A stretch of DNA of 64,000 nucleotides from Pseudooceanicola sp050897975 (GCF_050897975.1 NZ_JBPAXY010000004.1:1-64000), one strand, 5' to 3'. Shown: positions 26,609 through 34,833, counted from the stretch's first letter. Numbers and translations: made by a program. The notes: a model not told the origin generated them from the sequence alone.

Positions 26609-27523
26609 TCAGGTCCGGATCCGCGGATCGAGCAGCGCATAGGCGATGTCGATCAGGATGTTCATGATGAAGATGGCCAGGGCGGTGACCATGATCGCCG
26701 CCAGGATGACGTTGAAGTCGCGTTGCAGGATCGAATCGATCATCAGCTTGCCGACACCGGGAAAGCCGAAGATCGTCTCGACCACCACGGCACCGTTCAA
26801 CAGCGCCGCGGCCTGGTCGCCGATCACGGTGATCACGGGCAGCATGGCATTGCGCAGGGTGTGGACGAAGATCACGGGGCGGTTCTTCACCCCCTTGGCG
26901 CGGGCCGTTTTCACGTAAGCAGAGCCAAGCGCGGTGATCATCGAGCCGCGCACCACCTGAAGGATCAGGCCGAAGGGGCGCACGAAGAGGACCGAGATCG
27001 GCAGGATCCAGTGCCAGATCGTGCCGGTGCCCGAGGTGGGCAGCCAGCCGAAGCTGACCGAGAAGACCACGATGCCGATGATCGCGATCCAAAAATCCGG
27101 GGCCGAGGCGCCGATGAGCGACAGGACCGAGGCGAAACGGTCGAAGGGGCGGCCCACATGGAAGGCGGCGACAGAGCCCACGACGATGGCGGCCGCGGTC
27201 ACCAGGGTCATGGTGATCAGCGCCAGCCACAGGGTCCAGACGAAGGCCTCCAGCACCACGTCGATGGCGGGGCGGGCCTTGCGCAGGCTCTCGCCGAAAT
27301 CAAGTTGCACCAGATCGCCCAGATAGCGGCCGAACTGCACGATGACGGGGTCGTTCAGCCCGTGGATCTCGCGGAAATTGTCGCGCATCGCCTCGGAGGC
27401 GTCGACCGGCAGGTACAGCGCTGCCGGGTCGCCCGTGAGGCGCGACAGGAAGAACACCAGCACGACCAGGGCCAGCAGCGAGACCAGGCTCGACAGGGCG
27501 CGTTTTCCCATCATCCCGTTCAT
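26609..27523 (-). CDS. ABC permease (DppB-like)
   Basis: A 304-residue permease with the N-terminal span ALSSLVSLLALVVLVFFLSRLTGDPA, typical of DppB/OppB, and an EAA loop at KGVKNRPVIFVHTLRNAMLPVI. Two in-frame ATGs are close (27529 and 27523). GGAG directly abuts the first and is spaced 6 nt from the second, so the second start (MNGMMGKR) is preferred. It pairs with the DppC-like permease. Confidence 0.92.
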   Translation of the reverse strand: MNGMMGKRALSSLVSLLALVVLVFFLSRLTGDPAALYLPVDASEAMRDNFREIHGLNDPVIVQFGRYLGDLVQLDFGESLRKARPAIDVVLEAFVWTLWLALITMTLVTAAAIVVGSVAAFHVGRPFDRFASVLSLIGASAPDFWIAIIGIVVFSVSFGWLPTSGTGTIWHWILPISVLFVRPFGLILQVVRGSMITALGSAYVKTARAKGVKNRPVIFVHTLRNAMLPVITVIGDQAAALLNGAVVVETIFGFPGVGKLMIDSILQRDFNVILAAIMVTALAIFIMNILIDIAYALLDPRIRT

Positions 27524-27565
27524 GGGCATCTCCGTCTGAGGGCTTGGGACGCGGGGCGCGCGCCC

Positions 27566-27595
27566 GTCTTGAAACTTTGGGTCTTGAAACCTGGG
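27566..27595. repeat. 15-bp tandem repeat in ABC operon spacer
   Basis: GTCTTGAAACTTTGG (27566-27580) is followed directly by GTCTTGAAACCTGGG (27581-27595), 13 of 15 bases the same. It lies in the approximately 150-nt GC-rich spacer between the binding-protein gene and the first permease gene. It may be a recent duplication; no function can be assigned. Confidence 0.6.
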
Positions 27596-27671
27596 CCCCG
27601 GGCGCGCCCGGCGGGCAGCAGGGGCGCGAACGCGCGAGCCCTGATGGCCCGCGCGCCGCCTGTCTGTCAGC

Positions 27672-29168
27672 TTACTTCAGGCCGATCTCGGCCAGCTGCA
27701 ACTGGCTGTTGGTGGCGATGGTGGGGGTGAAGTCCACGCTGTCGCCGACGCGGGCATGGCCGACCATGTGGAACAGCAGCACATCGGCGATCACCTCGTC
27801 ATGCAGGTAACCGAACAGCTCGGACCACAGCGCCTCGCGCTCTTCGCCGGTGGCCGCGGTGGCCGCCTCGATCAGCTCGTCGGCCTTGGCGTCCGCGATG
27901 CCGGACTGACGGCCATCGGAATGGTACTTGAAGTACATCGAGAAGACCGGGTCGCCGCGCGAGTTGTCATGCTGCGCGCCCACCAGGACCGGCTGGGTGT
28001 CGACATAGGGTTTCGAGTAGTACTGCTCATGCTCGGCCACTTCGACCATTTGCAGGCGGATGTTGAAGCCCGCGTCCGACAGCATCGACTGGATCGCCTC
28101 GTAGGTCTCGGTCGCGCCGGGGAAGTTGCCGGTGCGGCCCACCAGAAGGATTTCCGTATCGACCGGCACGCCGTCCGCCTTGGCTTCCTCCAGCAGCGCC
28201 TTGGCGCGGTCCAGGTCATAGGGGCGCGCCTCGGTCTCGGCGTTCCAGCCCAGGGTGGTGGGCACGTTCAGTGCCGTGGCCAGCTGGGTGCCCTCGGCCA
28301 AGATGGTGCCGACAAAGGCCTCGCGGTCGATGGCGATGTTCAGCGCCTCGCGCACCCGGACATCATCCAGCGGCGCCATGGACTGGTCGATCCGCAGATA
28401 GGTGGTTTCCGAGTTGGGATAGGACATGTCCATTTCGGTGGTGGCGTCGATGGCCGAGATCGAGGGCGCAATGTCGGCCTCGCCGGTGGCGATCATCGCC
28501 GCGCGCACCGACGGGTCGGCGCGGAAGACATAGTTGGCCGATGCCACCTCGGGGGCCTCGCCCCAATAGTCGTCGCGGCGTTCCAGGGTGATGCTTTGCC
28601 CCGGCGCCCAGTTGGACAGGGTGTAGGGGCCGGTGCCCACGGGTTCGCGGGTGAACTCGATCGGGGTCTCCGACGGCACGATGGTCAGCAGCGTCATCAG
28701 CAGCGGCAGGATCGGCTGCGCCGGGTCGGTGGTAAAGTCGATGGTGTGCTCATCGACCACCTCGGGGGTGATCTCGATGCCTTCGTAATAGCGCGAGATC
28801 TCGCAGGTGATCTGGTCGCTCTGGGCGCGCTCGAAGGAATGCTTCACGTCCTCGGCGTCAAAGGCGCTGCCGTCCGAGAAGGTCACGCCCTCGCGCAGGT
28901 GGAAGCGCCAGGTGGCATCGCCCACCATCTCCCAGCTTTCGGCCAGGCGGGGTTTCAGACCCTCATCGCCGCGCACGTCCAGCTCGGTCAGGGTTTCGCT
29001 GATGTTGCCCAGCACGATGCGCCCGATGTTCGAGCGGGTCGCCATGCAGGGTTCCACCAGGTCCGGTTCCTCGCCCAGCACGATGGTCACGCCCGCGCCC
29101 TCGGCAAAGGCAGGGCTAAGCGCGGTGGTCGCCAGCAAGGCCCCTGCCATGAAAATGGTTCTCTTCAT
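27672..29168 (-). CDS. ABC substrate-binding protein (peptide/nickel/opine family 5)
   Basis: A 498-residue secreted protein with the signal peptide MKRTIFMAGALLATTALSPAFA, then EGAGVTIVLGEEPDLVEPC at the mature start. Family motifs include LAESWEMVGDATWRFHLREGVTFSDGSAFDAEDVKHSFER and VGTGPYTLSNWAPGQSITLERRDDYWG, typical of SBP_bac_5. It binds the imported ligand for the DppBC-like permeases. Clustering with sugar-acid genes across the divergent promoter suggests the ligand need not be a peptide. GGGAGGAAG precedes the ATG. Confidence 0.95.
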   Translation of the reverse strand: MKRTIFMAGALLATTALSPAFAEGAGVTIVLGEEPDLVEPCMATRSNIGRIVLGNISETLTELDVRGDEGLKPRLAESWEMVGDATWRFHLREGVTFSDGSAFDAEDVKHSFERAQSDQITCEISRYYEGIEITPEVVDEHTIDFTTDPAQPILPLLMTLLTIVPSETPIEFTREPVGTGPYTLSNWAPGQSITLERRDDYWGEAPEVASANYVFRADPSVRAAMIATGEADIAPSISAIDATTEMDMSYPNSETTYLRIDQSMAPLDDVRVREALNIAIDREAFVGTILAEGTQLATALNVPTTLGWNAETEARPYDLDRAKALLEEAKADGVPVDTEILLVGRTGNFPGATETYEAIQSMLSDAGFNIRLQMVEVAEHEQYYSKPYVDTQPVLVGAQHDNSRGDPVFSMYFKYHSDGRQSGIADAKADELIEAATAATGEEREALWSELFGYLHDEVIADVLLFHMVGHARVGDSVDFTPTIATNSQLQLAEIGLK

Positions 29169-29278
29169 TTCTTCCTCCCTAAGGCCCTTGGCCTTTCGTG
29201 CGGGGCGCGTCCCGGCCCCTTTGCGCGCCAGCGGACAGCCCGCGGCAAGGCCGCCTCCCGCGGCCCCTGCGCCTCTGG

Positions 29279-29307
29279 ATATTGGTAAAGTTGGAAAGTC
29301 TTGTCAA
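29279..29307 (-). promoter_or_regulatory. possible promoter of ABC importer operon
   Basis: On the minus strand TTGACA (29307-29302), a 17-nt spacer and CAATAT (29284-29279). The -35 box is perfect and the -10 box is weak (3 of 6). Transcription would start about 110 nt before the binding-protein gene. The -35 box sits within a TTGACAAG core shared with the palindrome at 29415-29431. Confidence 0.45.
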
Positions 29308-29414
29308 ACCTGAATGCTGGGGTGTGGGGATATTGGGTATATATCATTGAATATAGGTAATTAAATTTAGAAGGCGCTGAGCGTTTCGCGCCGGAATCGT
29401 GCCGTGTTCATTTC

Positions 29415-29431
29415 ACAACTTGACAAGTTGT
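29415..29431. promoter_or_regulatory. 17-bp palindrome, probable GntR operator
   Basis: ACAACTT-GAC-AAGTTGT, with perfect 7-nt arms, lies 50 nt before the start of the BNR-protein gene. The size and form fit operators of FCD-type GntR regulators, one of which is encoded in this cluster (31866-32609). It overlaps a TTGACA (29420-29425) that could be a -35 box, so binding would repress. Confidence 0.6.
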
Positions 29432-29481
29432 ATGGCGATCTGGTCACTTGTCACCTGACGAATTCAGGGAGGAGGCCGGGC

Positions 29482-30669
29482 ATGACGCCGGAGGAGATCG
29501 CCAGCAGGATGGATGGCGCGCTGGAGCCGCGCGAGGGCGGGCAATGGGCCGTGCTGCCAGCCGAAACGGTGCAGAACCACGCGGCTTTCCTGGCCCGTCT
29601 GCCCGATGGCGCCCTGCTCTGCGCCTGGTTTGGCGGCACCCTGGAAGGCAAGTCCGACATCTCGGTCTACGCCTGTTTGCTGGACGAGGGCGCCGGGCGC
29701 TGGGGCCCGCCCGCGCGGCTGACCGACGATCCCGACCGGTCCGAGCAGAACCCTGTGATCTTTACCGATGCCGCGGGGCAGGTCTGGCTGTGCAACACCG
29801 CCCAGCCTGCGGGCAACCAGGACGAATCGCGGGTCTTCATCCGCCCGCTGGAGCGTCAGGGCGACCGGCTGGTGGCGGGACCTGCGCGGGATACCGGCCT
29901 GCCGCCCGGCACCTTCATCCGCGCCCGCCCCTACCTGCGCGACGATGGCGCCTGGGTGCTGCCCCTGTTCCGCTGCAACCCGCGCCCCGGCATCCGCTGG
30001 ACCGGCGCCTTCGACACCGCCGCCATCGGTATCAGCCAGGACGGCGGCCAGACCTGGCAGGTCGAAGAGGTGCCGCACTCGCCCGGCGCCGTCCACATGA
30101 CCCCAGTGCCCCTGGGCGGTGACGATTTCGCCGCCTTCTACCGCCGCCGCCAGGCCGATTTCGTGCATCGCTCGGAAAGCCGGGACGGCGGGCGCAGCTG
30201 GTCGGCGCCGGTGCCGACCGATGTGCCCAACAACAACAGCTCGATCGGGGTTGCGGCCCTGCCGGGCGGCGTGCTGGCCATGGTCTGCAACCCGATCTCT
30301 GCGGCGCAATCCCAGGCGCGGCGCGCCTCGCTTTATGATGAGCTGGAAGAGGCCGACGACCGCCCCGAGGCCGCCGAGGGCTGTCAGCCGATCTGGGGTG
30401 TCGAGCGGGCGCCGCTGGCGCTGTGCCTGTCGGCCGATGGCGGCCAAAGCTTCCCCCTGCGCCATGTGATCGAGGACAGCCCGGGCACCTGCCTCAGCAA
30501 CAATTCCGAGGATGGCCGCAACAAGGAGCTGTCCTATCCGGTGATCCTGCCCCGCTCCGATGGCGGGCTGGACATCGCCTATACCCTTTATCGCCGGGCG
30601 ATCCGCCATGTGCGCCTGACGCCCGAGGCCGTCGCCGATCTTGTCCAACAGCTTGCCGGAAAGGAGTGA
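29482..30669 (+). CDS. BNR/Asp-box (sialidase-like) protein, cytoplasmic
   Basis: A 395-residue beta-propeller protein with three Asp-box motifs: SQDGGQTW, SRDGGRSW and SADGGQSF. It also has FIRARPYLRDDGAWVLPLF and a conserved NNNSSIG/NNSEDGRNKELSYPVIL region, as in BNR_2 'exo-alpha-sialidase' family members. No signal peptide is visible, so it should act in the cytoplasm, unlike classical secreted sialidases. The ATG at 29482 has a very strong AGGGAGGAGG site; the frame extends 26 codons upstream without conservation. The alcohol dehydrogenase gene follows after 3 nt. A hydrolase, lyase or isomerase acting on an imported glycoside or sugar acid is possible; the activity is unknown. Confidence 0.82.
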   Translation: MTPEEIASRMDGALEPREGGQWAVLPAETVQNHAAFLARLPDGALLCAWFGGTLEGKSDISVYACLLDEGAGRWGPPARLTDDPDRSEQNPVIFTDAAGQVWLCNTAQPAGNQDESRVFIRPLERQGDRLVAGPARDTGLPPGTFIRARPYLRDDGAWVLPLFRCNPRPGIRWTGAFDTAAIGISQDGGQTWQVEEVPHSPGAVHMTPVPLGGDDFAAFYRRRQADFVHRSESRDGGRSWSAPVPTDVPNNNSSIGVAALPGGVLAMVCNPISAAQSQARRASLYDELEEADDRPEAAEGCQPIWGVERAPLALCLSADGGQSFPLRHVIEDSPGTCLSNNSEDGRNKELSYPVILPRSDGGLDIAYTLYRRAIRHVRLTPEAVADLVQQLAGKE

Positions 30670-30672
30670 CCC

Positions 30673-31797
30673 ATGTCGTCCATGGATCGCCTGATCACCA
30701 TTCATCAGCCCCGCCGGCTTGAAATCGGCACCGGCGCCGCCGCCCGGGTGGGCGAGGCCGCCGCCCAGGCCGCCCGCCCGCTGGTCATCGCCAGCGGCCC
30801 GACCGCGCAATATGTCGACAGGCTGGGCCTGTCGGGCCAGGTTCTGGTGATCGACGATGTGCCCCCCGAACCCGATCTGCCCGCCTTCGAGGCGGTGCTG
30901 GAGCGCGCCCGCGCCTTCGGTCCGGACCTGGTGGTGGGGCTGGGGGGCGGCTCTGTCCTCGACATCGCCAAGCTGGTGGCGGTGCTTTGGGATGGCGATC
31001 AGACCCTGCGCGAGGTGGTGGGGCCGAACAAGGTGACGGGTCGCCGGGTGCCGCTGATCCAGGTGGCCACCACGGCGGGCACCGGGTCCGAGGCGGGCAT
31101 CCGCGCCCTGGTGACCGACCCCGAGACCAAGTCGAAACTGGCGGTCGAAAGCCCCCATATGATCGCCGATCTGGCGGTGCTGGACCCCGAGCTGACCTAT
31201 TCCGTGCCCCCCGCCGTGACCGCGGCCACCGGGGTGGATGCCATGGCCCATTGCGTCGAGGCCTTCACCAATATCAAGGCCCATGACCTGATCGACGGCT
31301 ACGCGCGCATGGGTGTGGCCCTGGTGGGGAAATACCTGAAGCGCGCCGTGGCCGATGGCCGCGACAGCGAGGCGCGGGCCGGGATGATGCTGGCCTCTTA
31401 TTACGGGGGTATCTGCCTTGGCCCGGTGAACACCGCCGCCGGGCACGCCCTGGCCTATCCGCTGGGCACCCGTCTGTCGCTGCCCCACGGGCTGGCCAAT
31501 GCGATCATCTTCCCCCATGTGCTGGCCTTCAACCAGCCGGTGGCGCCCACCAAGACCCAAGAGGTGCTGACCGCCCTGGGCCTGGGCGCGGCGGACTCCG
31601 TCGAGGCGGTGAAAGAGGCGGCCTTCGGCTTTTGCCGCGACCTGGGGATCGAGATGCGCCTGTCGCAGCATGGCGCGACAGAGGGCGATCTGGCGACCTT
31701 CGCCGAAGAGGCCCATGCGATCCGCCGCCTGATGGACAACAACCCCCGCGACATGAGCGTGGCGGAGGTTCAGGGCCTTTACCGTGACGCGTTCTGA
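30673..31797 (+). CDS. iron-containing alcohol dehydrogenase
   Basis: A 374-residue group III (Fe-type) alcohol dehydrogenase. It has the NAD-binding GGGSVLDIAK and TTAGTGSEA, and metal ligands D189, H193 (DAMAHCVEAF), H258 (GHALAYPLG) and H272 (LPHGLANA). Family members oxidise or reduce alcohols, lactaldehyde, hydroxy acids or maleylacetate. Here it probably acts on a sugar acid or an aldehyde product of the aldolase encoded in the cluster. It is the second gene of a rightward operon, 3 nt after the BNR-protein gene, whose stop overlaps its AAAGGAG site. Confidence 0.92.
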   Translation: MSSMDRLITIHQPRRLEIGTGAAARVGEAAAQAARPLVIASGPTAQYVDRLGLSGQVLVIDDVPPEPDLPAFEAVLERARAFGPDLVVGLGGGSVLDIAKLVAVLWDGDQTLREVVGPNKVTGRRVPLIQVATTAGTGSEAGIRALVTDPETKSKLAVESPHMIADLAVLDPELTYSVPPAVTAATGVDAMAHCVEAFTNIKAHDLIDGYARMGVALVGKYLKRAVADGRDSEARAGMMLASYYGGICLGPVNTAAGHALAYPLGTRLSLPHGLANAIIFPHVLAFNQPVAPTKTQEVLTALGLGAADSVEAVKEAAFGFCRDLGIEMRLSQHGATEGDLATFAEEAHAIRRLMDNNPRDMSVAEVQGLYRDAF

Positions 31798-31825
31798 CAG
31801 GGTGACGGTGTAGCGTTCGCGGCAG

Positions 31826-31856
31826 GCGGCGTCCCGAAAGGGGCGCCGCATTTGCT
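31826..31856 (+). terminator. terminator after iron alcohol dehydrogenase
   Basis: GCGGCGTCCC (31826-31835) and GGGGCGCCGC (31840-31849) form a 10-bp stem (one G-T pair) closed by a GAAA tetraloop, followed by ATTTGCTTT. It separates the rightward operon from the convergent GntR gene. Confidence 0.7.
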
Positions 31857-31865
31857 TTCAGGCGA

Positions 31866-32609
31866 TCACATCGACAGGTCGAGCATCCCGCCGCCGAACA
31901 GCCGCTCGCGCGAATGGGTGACATGGGCGCGCATCACCGCCCGGGCGGCCTGGCTGTCGCCGTCGCGGATCGCCTCGTAGATGGCGCGGTGCTCGTCCAG
32001 CACCTGTTCCAGCGCCGCCGCCCCGTCGGACATCAGCGCGTCGCCGTGCATCTTCATCCCCACATAGATGTGGTCGCGCAGCGCCTTCAGGGTTTCGGCG
32101 TAATACTGGTTGTTGCTGGCCCGGGCGATGGCCAGGTGAAAGGCGAAATCCGCGTCCTCGCGGTGCAGGCGCGAGCCGGTGGCGTCCGACAGCAGATCCA
32201 GCGCCTCCAGCATCTCGTCCAGCACCGCCTGATTGCGGCGCTGCGCGGCCAGATCCGCCGCGTCGACCTCGACCGTCAGGCGAAACTCGTAGCAGCGCTG
32301 GATATCGGCGATGGTCTCGACCGGGGTAAAGCCAAGCGCCGCTTCGCGTTTCACCCGCACGAAATTGCCCGCCCCCTGGCGCGATACGATCAACCCGTCG
32401 CCGCGCAGCTGTTCCAGGGCGGCGCGCAGCACCGGGCGCGAGACGCCATATTGCACCGACAGATCCTTTTCCGCCGGCAGTTTCTCGTTGGCGCCATAGT
32501 CGCCGCGCGAAATGCGTTGCTTCAGCGAGGTATAGACCTTTTCCGACAGCGAGGGGCGGCCGGTGCGGGCGGTGCCGTCGTCCTGCGGGGCATTGCTTTG
32601 CTGGTCCAT
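31866..32609 (-). CDS. FCD-type GntR transcription regulator
   Basis: A 247-residue regulator. The winged helix (about 20-85) has SEKVYTSLKQRISRGDYGANEKLPAEKDLSVQYGVSRPVLRAALEQLRGDGLI, and the C-terminal FCD ligand domain has YEFRLTVEVDAADLAA, DADFAFHLAIARASNNQYY and DEHRAIYEAIRDGD, which carry the metal-coordinating Asp/His residues. FCD regulators respond to small carboxylates, often the substrate or product of the linked pathway. The ATG at 32607-32609 follows GAGAGGAC. The kinase gene lies 20 nt upstream, so kinase and regulator are one operon. Its likely operator is the palindrome at 29415-29431. Confidence 0.93.
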   Translation of the reverse strand: MDQQSNAPQDDGTARTGRPSLSEKVYTSLKQRISRGDYGANEKLPAEKDLSVQYGVSRPVLRAALEQLRGDGLIVSRQGAGNFVRVKREAALGFTPVETIADIQRCYEFRLTVEVDAADLAAQRRNQAVLDEMLEALDLLSDATGSRLHREDADFAFHLAIARASNNQYYAETLKALRDHIYVGMKMHGDALMSDGAAALEQVLDEHRAIYEAIRDGDSQAARAVMRAHVTHSRERLFGGGMLDLSM

Positions 32610-32629
32610 GGCTCTGTCCTCTCTGCCTC

Positions 32630-33679
32630 TCAACTTGTCCGCGCCTCGGCCAGGATCTCGGCCAGCAGGTCGGGGGCGCCGAAACCGCCTGATTTCGTGA
32701 CAAGATCGACGGGGCCCCAGCCTGTGTCGATGCGACACAGGGGCAGGCCGGGCCGCAGCTCGGCGATGATTTGTAAACTGGTTACCGACAGCCGGTCCAG
32801 TGCCGCTTGCGCGCTTTCGCCGCCGCAGATCACCAGGGCGCCGGGGCGGGCGGCCTGGGCCGTGCGGGCCAGGGTTTCGGCAAAGCGGCGGGCGGCCTCG
32901 GCGCCGGGCAGGGCGCCGCCGCCCTCGGTGATGGCCAGGGCCAGGGGCTGGCCGGGGGTGATCGGGGTGTCCGGCGCGGTGCCGTCCGGTGCCGCGACCC
33001 GGGGCAGGGCGGGGGGCAGGGCGTCGATCTGCGCCCGGGTCAGCGGGTCGCGCGATCCGCTGGCGATCATCACCGGCCCGGTCAGCCCGGTGGTGGCGGG
33101 GGCGGCCACGCCCATGCGGCGGGCCAGGGCAAAGGACAGGCCGCGCGCCCCGATCCAGAGGGTTCTGGTGGGATCGCCCGCCACCAGCGCGTCCAGGTCG
33201 ACATCGCAGCCCACGTCCGGCACCTCGACGGGGCTGTCGAAACAGGGGGCAACGGCAATGGGGGTCGCCACGCCCGCACCCAGCAGGGCGCCGCCCTCGA
33301 CGCGGCGGCCCATGTCCGGGATGGCCGGACAGGCGATCTGCCGGGCACGCCCGGCCCAACGGGCCAGTTCGGCGGTCTCGGCGCCGGTGTTGCCCTTCAG
33401 GCGGCTGTCGATCTTCTTCATCACCAGGGCGAAATCGCCCGCATCCAGCCCTTCCAGCGCCCGGGCCACCCGGGCGGCGGCCTCGGGCGCGGGGATCTCG
33501 CGGCTGGCGGTGTTCACCGCCAGGACATCGGGCCGCGCGTCGGGGGCATCGCCCCAGGCCTCGGCTGCCGCCTCGGGGCTGCGCGCCACCACCACCCGGC
33601 GCCCGGGCGCGGCAAAGCCCACGGCGGAATCCAGCGCCCCGGTCAGGTCGTCCGCGATGATCAATACCTTGCCTGGCAT
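32630..33679 (-). CDS. DUF1537 four-carbon acid sugar kinase
   Basis: A 349-residue kinase. It has the N-terminal ADDLTGALDSAVGFA, KKIDSRLKGNTGAE with the sugar-acid-binding residues, ICGGESAQAALD and the C-terminal nucleotide-binding KSGGFGAPDLL. DUF1537 enzymes (OtnK, DtnK, LtnK, DenK) phosphorylate four-carbon acids such as threonate, erythronate or their 2-oxo forms. At 349 residues it is shorter than the usual 400-430, and the middle region between the two domains looks reduced. The partner PdxA2 is encoded divergently, matching the D-threonate/D-erythronate pathway to dihydroxyacetone phosphate. Confidence 0.92.
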   Translation of the reverse strand: MPGKVLIIADDLTGALDSAVGFAAPGRRVVVARSPEAAAEAWGDAPDARPDVLAVNTASREIPAPEAAARVARALEGLDAGDFALVMKKIDSRLKGNTGAETAELARWAGRARQIACPAIPDMGRRVEGGALLGAGVATPIAVAPCFDSPVEVPDVGCDVDLDALVAGDPTRTLWIGARGLSFALARRMGVAAPATTGLTGPVMIASGSRDPLTRAQIDALPPALPRVAAPDGTAPDTPITPGQPLALAITEGGGALPGAEAARRFAETLARTAQAARPGALVICGGESAQAALDRLSVTSLQIIAELRPGLPLCRIDTGWGPVDLVTKSGGFGAPDLLAEILAEARTS

Positions 33680-33849
33680 GGGGCCTCCGCTGCACTTGTT
33701 GTAAAGTTATATAATCAGCGCGGGCACAAGTATTCTACCCCTTTTCACAGGGGCTTGCCGGGAAACTGCCCTGGGAGCCTCTGGATGTGTTGATACCTCT
33801 TTACCCATAGGTTAAAGAAAGGCGGTATCGCTGCCGACGGAGGAGTAGG
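33680..33849. promoter_or_regulatory. divergent control region, kinase/pdxA2
   Basis: This spacer has a perfect TATAAT at 33710-33715 (plus strand) without a convincing -35 box. ACTT-N6-AAGT occurs at 33694-33707. A nested inverted repeat follows: outer arms GATACC (33792-33797) and GGTATC (33824-33829), inner arms CTTTACC (33799-33805) and GGTTAAAG (33810-33817, one extra base). The repeat ends about 20 nt before the pdxA2 start, with GGAGGAG between, so it could be an operator or a leader hairpin. Confidence 0.45.
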
Positions 33850-34833
33850 ATGAGCGAAAAGATCGTGATCACCATGGGCGATCCCTCGGGCGTCGGCGCC
33901 GAGGTCACCCTGCGCGCCGTGGCCGAGCGGGATGCCGCCCTGCGCGCCGAAACCCATGTTATCGGCGACCGCGACACCATGGAACGGGCCGCGAAGGTGC
34001 TGGGCATCGACCTGCCGATCCTGTCGCCAGAGGCCGAAGGCGACGGGATTCGCGTCGATCACGTACCGGTCGAGGGGCTGCCGGGGCAGTTCGGCGTGCT
34101 GTCGCCCGCCTGTGGCGAAGCCTCTTTCCGCTACATCGAACGCGCCGTGCAGCGCGCCATGGCGGGCGAGGCGGCCTGTATCGTCACCGCGCCGATCAAC
34201 AAGGAGGCGCTGAATGCCGCCGGTCACCACTACGACGGGCATACCGGGATGCTGGCGCATCTGACCGGCTCGGCCTCGTCCTGGATGCTGCTGGCCTCGG
34301 AACGTCTCAGCGTGGTGCATGTCTCCACCCATGTGGCGCTGCGCGATGCGATCACGCGCGCCACCACCGCGCGGGTACTGGAGACCATCCGCACCGGGCA
34401 CAGGCACCTGATCCGCATGGGCAATCCCGCGCCGCGCATTGCCGTGGCCGGGCTGAACCCCCATTGCGGCGAGAACGGTCTGTTCGGCACCGAGGATGAC
34501 GACCAGATCGCCCCCGCCGTGGCGGCCGCCCAGGCCGAGGGGATCGACGTGCAGGGCCCGATTTCCGCCGACACGGTCTATCACCGCGCCTATCAGGGGG
34601 CCTTCGATCTGGTGATCGCCCAGTACCACGACCAGGGCCATATCCCGATCAAGCTGGTGGCCTTCGACACGGCGGTCAATGTGTCCCTGGGTCTGCCCAT
34701 CGACCGCTGCTCGGTCGATCACGGCACCGCCTTCGACATCGCGGGCACCGGCCGTGCGAACCATGCCAACATGCTCTGCGCGCTGGATTATGCCGCCCGC
34801 ATGGCCACCGCGAAGAAGGAGGCCGTGGCATGA
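33850..34833 (+). CDS. pdxA2: PdxA2-type 4-phosphate dehydrogenase (sugar-acid pathway)
   Basis: A 327-residue PdxA-family dehydrogenase with MGDPSGVGAEV at the N-terminus, TAPINKEAL, HTGMLAHLTG, GLNPHCGENGLFGTEDDDQI, and metal-binding histidines including AQYHDQGHIPIK. True PdxA acts in vitamin B6 synthesis on 4-phosphohydroxythreonine. The PdxA2 branch oxidises and decarboxylates D-threonate or D-erythronate 4-phosphate to dihydroxyacetone phosphate. Linkage to a DUF1537 kinase and GntR regulator supports PdxA2 here. GGAGGAG is ahead of the ATG; the stop overlaps the start of the next gene (ATGA). Confidence 0.92.
   Translation: MSEKIVITMGDPSGVGAEVTLRAVAERDAALRAETHVIGDRDTMERAAKVLGIDLPILSPEAEGDGIRVDHVPVEGLPGQFGVLSPACGEASFRYIERAVQRAMAGEAACIVTAPINKEALNAAGHHYDGHTGMLAHLTGSASSWMLLASERLSVVHVSTHVALRDAITRATTARVLETIRTGHRHLIRMGNPAPRIAVAGLNPHCGENGLFGTEDDDQIAPAVAAAQAEGIDVQGPISADTVYHRAYQGAFDLVIAQYHDQGHIPIKLVAFDTAVNVSLGLPIDRCSVDHGTAFDIAGTGRANHANMLCALDYAARMATAKKEAVA

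Larger units (their letters stand above)
29169..29481. other. divergent promoter region, ABC importer/sugar-acid genes
   Basis: A 313-nt spacer between divergent operons. The part 29280-29375 is markedly AT-rich. It holds the promoter and palindrome listed separately, and three TTGACAAG-like cores (at 29300-29307, 29420-29427, and 29447-29452 in partial form). The pattern suits shared control of both directions. Confidence 0.6.

Noticed and set aside
29482..30669. Secreted sialidase acting on host glycans
   Set aside because: No signal peptide, and the gene is coupled to cytoplasmic catabolic enzymes.
31866..33695. A 609-codon frame that would fuse the GntR regulator to extra N-terminal sequence
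   Set aside because: The first 362 codons are the other-frame shadow of the DUF1537 kinase gene. The regulator has its own start at 32609 with a good ribosome-binding site.
33850..34833. PdxA of vitamin B6 synthesis
   Set aside because: Family membership is clear, but the location beside a DUF1537 kinase, a GntR regulator and an aldolase fits PdxA2 of sugar-acid breakdown better.
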